A stretch of DNA of 7,395 bases from assembly GCA_017501025.1 (NCBI GenBank), contig JAFVXS010000042.1, positions 1-7,395 of the forward strand, given 5' to 3'. Within the stretch, counting starts at the first letter, position 1. Each line of letters starts with the position of its first letter. The position numbers and the translations under genes were made by a program. Under the pieces are notes generated by a model, which made no database searches, had not been told where the DNA came from, and was given only the letters and a program-made list of their open reading frames with translations. The DNA comes from Alistipes sp. (GTDB lineage: Bacteria; Bacteroidota; Bacteroidia; Bacteroidales; Rikenellaceae). Below, piece by piece: positions 6,502 through 7,395 of the stretch.

Positions 6502-6562
6502 CCTTAAACTCTCTAATCTCCTTTTGCGGCGTCTTTGGGGCTATCCCTAAACTCCCTAAAAC
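6502..6562. repeat. Degenerate 9-bp CCCTAAACT repeats
   Basis: Two tandem 9-bp units at 6545-6562 (CCCTAAACT, CCCTAAAAC) are echoed 43 bp earlier by CCTTAAACT and CTCTAATCT (6502-6519). The second pair ends two bases before the stop codon of the radical SAM gene. The sequence differs from the 10-bp array just upstream. It could be slippage-derived or a degenerate intergenic repeat; no function is evident. Confidence 0.5.
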
Positions 6563-6563
6563 A

Positions 6564-7334
6564 CTATGCAACAGAACACTCTATGCCGAGTTTTCTAACC
6601 TTTTCTGCTATTGCCGACAACTCTTCGGTTGTAACCTTTTGGAGCGTTTTGCAAGGTGTATCGCGGGCGATGGAATAGACCATAACCTGACGTGGACGAA
6701 GACGTTCAACTATACGCAGCCAGGCCTCGACTTCCTCGTCGGTGGTGTTGTCGAATTGTATGCCCTCGCACTCTCCCCGCAGAAACATCGTCTGCAAGAT
6801 AAACTCTCCGTCGAACAACTGCATTGCTTGCACAATATCCTCCACGCAATAGTTGCATTGTGGACGATTCATCGTTCGGGCTGTTGCGTCGATTGCCGAG
6901 TCGAGTTTCAGGATATTGTTATCGACGCGTCGCAAAGCTCGGCAGATATCCTTACGCCAAAGTTGTGTGGCGTTGCTCAATACTGCGATTTTTGCCTGTG
7001 GGGCATACTCGTTGCGTAGTGCGATGGTAATATCGATAATCTCCTCGAAAGAGCGGTGCATCGTTGGCTCGCCATTGCCGGCAAATGTGATAACGTCGGG
7101 AAGTTCGACATCCGCCTGCATCTTACGCAGAGTCTCCTCCAATGCTTTGCGGAAATCGGCAACATCACACATTCGGCGTGTTGCGCGATGTTCGTCATTC
7201 CAGCCACATTCACAATATATGCAGTCGAACGAACATACTTTGGCTGTTGTCGGCAGAAGATTGACACCGAGCGAGATACCGAGACGTCGTGAGCGAACGG
7301 GACCGTAGATTATTTTTTCGTAGAGAGCTGTCAT
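6564..7334 (-). CDS. Radical SAM protein (COG0731-like)
   Basis: The 256-residue product is a cytosolic radical S-adenosylmethionine enzyme of unassigned reaction. The [4Fe-4S]-binding motif CSFDCIYC places Cys34, Cys38 and Cys41 in the standard CxxxCxxC spacing. The N-terminal GPVRSRRLGISLGVNLLP is characteristic of a Fe-S oxidoreductase group (COG0731-like). GNGEP at 86-90 is the SAM-binding GGE-type motif, and VLSN (118-121), LKLDSA (142-147) and VMVYSIARDTP (217-227) are later barrel strands. Extra cysteines Cys43, Cys160 and Cys163 are visible, but a full second cluster motif is not obvious. The length fits a bare radical SAM barrel with little else. The gene is a single unit, convergent with recF-DUF721 and divergent from a gene beyond the window. 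The substrate cannot be told from the sequence. Confidence 0.88.
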   Translation of the reverse strand: MTALYEKIIYGPVRSRRLGISLGVNLLPTTAKVCSFDCIYCECGWNDEHRATRRMCDVADFRKALEETLRKMQADVELPDVITFAGNGEPTMHRSFEEIIDITIALRNEYAPQAKIAVLSNATQLWRKDICRALRRVDNNILKLDSAIDATARTMNRPQCNYCVEDIVQAMQLFDGEFILQTMFLRGECEGIQFDNTTDEEVEAWLRIVERLRPRQVMVYSIARDTPCKTLQKVTTEELSAIAEKVRKLGIECSVA

Positions 7335-7350
7335 AGCCTAAAAATTTTTA

Positions 7351-7358
7351 CAAATATA
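7351..7358 (-). promoter_or_regulatory. Candidate -7 element for the radical SAM gene
   Basis: On the minus strand this reads TATATTTG, an exact TAnnTTTG match ending 16 nt before the ATG at 7334, so the leader would be only about 10 nt. A partial -33 (ACTG on the minus strand at 7381-7378) is 19 bp upstream. Confidence 0.5.
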
Positions 7359-7381
7359 GTGAAATTTGCAGAAAAATCAGT

Positions 7382-7389
7382 TATCTTTG
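7382..7389 (+). promoter_or_regulatory. Candidate -7 element for a gene beyond the right edge
   Basis: TATCTTTG is identical to the element before recF. If the same spacing of about 20 nt applies, the start codon of a plus-strand gene lies just outside the window. A TTTG at 7365-7368 is 13 bp upstream, shorter than the usual 19-21. Confidence 0.5.
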
Positions 7390-7395
7390 TAATAC

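Overview
The window looks like chromosomal DNA from a member of the Bacteroidota, probably order Bacteroidales. An Alistipes-like or other Rikenellaceae relative is my best guess, but this rests on memory of such genomes. The reasons are exact matches to the Bacteroidota -7 promoter element (TAnnTTTG) just upstream of several genes, the absence of clear Shine-Dalgarno sequences, very heavy use of the serine codon TCG, and gene families typical of the group: an OprO/P-type porin, a short-chain L-threonine dehydrogenase, and recF followed by a small DUF721 gene. No insertion sequence, prophage, CRISPR array, tRNA or rRNA is visible.

Layout: (1) 1-2315, minus strand: a two-gene unit with an outer-membrane porin gene first and a YeiH-family inner-membrane transporter gene 29 bp downstream. 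The transporter runs off the left edge, so its C-terminus is missing. (2) 2316-2623: a 308-bp divergent intergenic region with only weak promoter candidates. (3) 2624-3571, plus strand: SDR-type L-threonine 3-dehydrogenase, ending at a strong bidirectional hairpin terminator (3593-3621) shared with the convergent unit to the right. (4) 3647-4834, minus strand: a tightly coupled pair, a membrane-anchored TPR (YfgM-like) protein followed after 6 bp by a 163-aa protein that resembles lumazine synthase (RibH) but lacks its active-site motifs. (5) 4987-6367, plus strand: recF overlapping a DUF721 (DciA-like) gene by 20 nt, fired from a promoter divergent to the TPR unit. (6) 6368-6563: a short convergent intergenic region carrying two families of short repeats, most strikingly seven 10-bp units in perfect register. 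(7) 6564-7334, minus strand: a radical SAM protein with its own promoter, divergent from an exact -7 element that must serve a gene beyond the right edge.

Functionally these are mostly housekeeping modules: an envelope route for anions (porin plus YeiH), amino-acid catabolism (threonine to 2-amino-3-oxobutanoate), replication and repair (RecF plus DUF721), and envelope chaperoning or unknown roles (TPR plus RibH-like). The unusual items are the active-site-stripped RibH-like protein, a RecF whose Walker A motif has Cys in place of the near-invariant Gly before the Lys, and the helically phased 10-bp repeat array. I see no multi-gene system that is clearly new.
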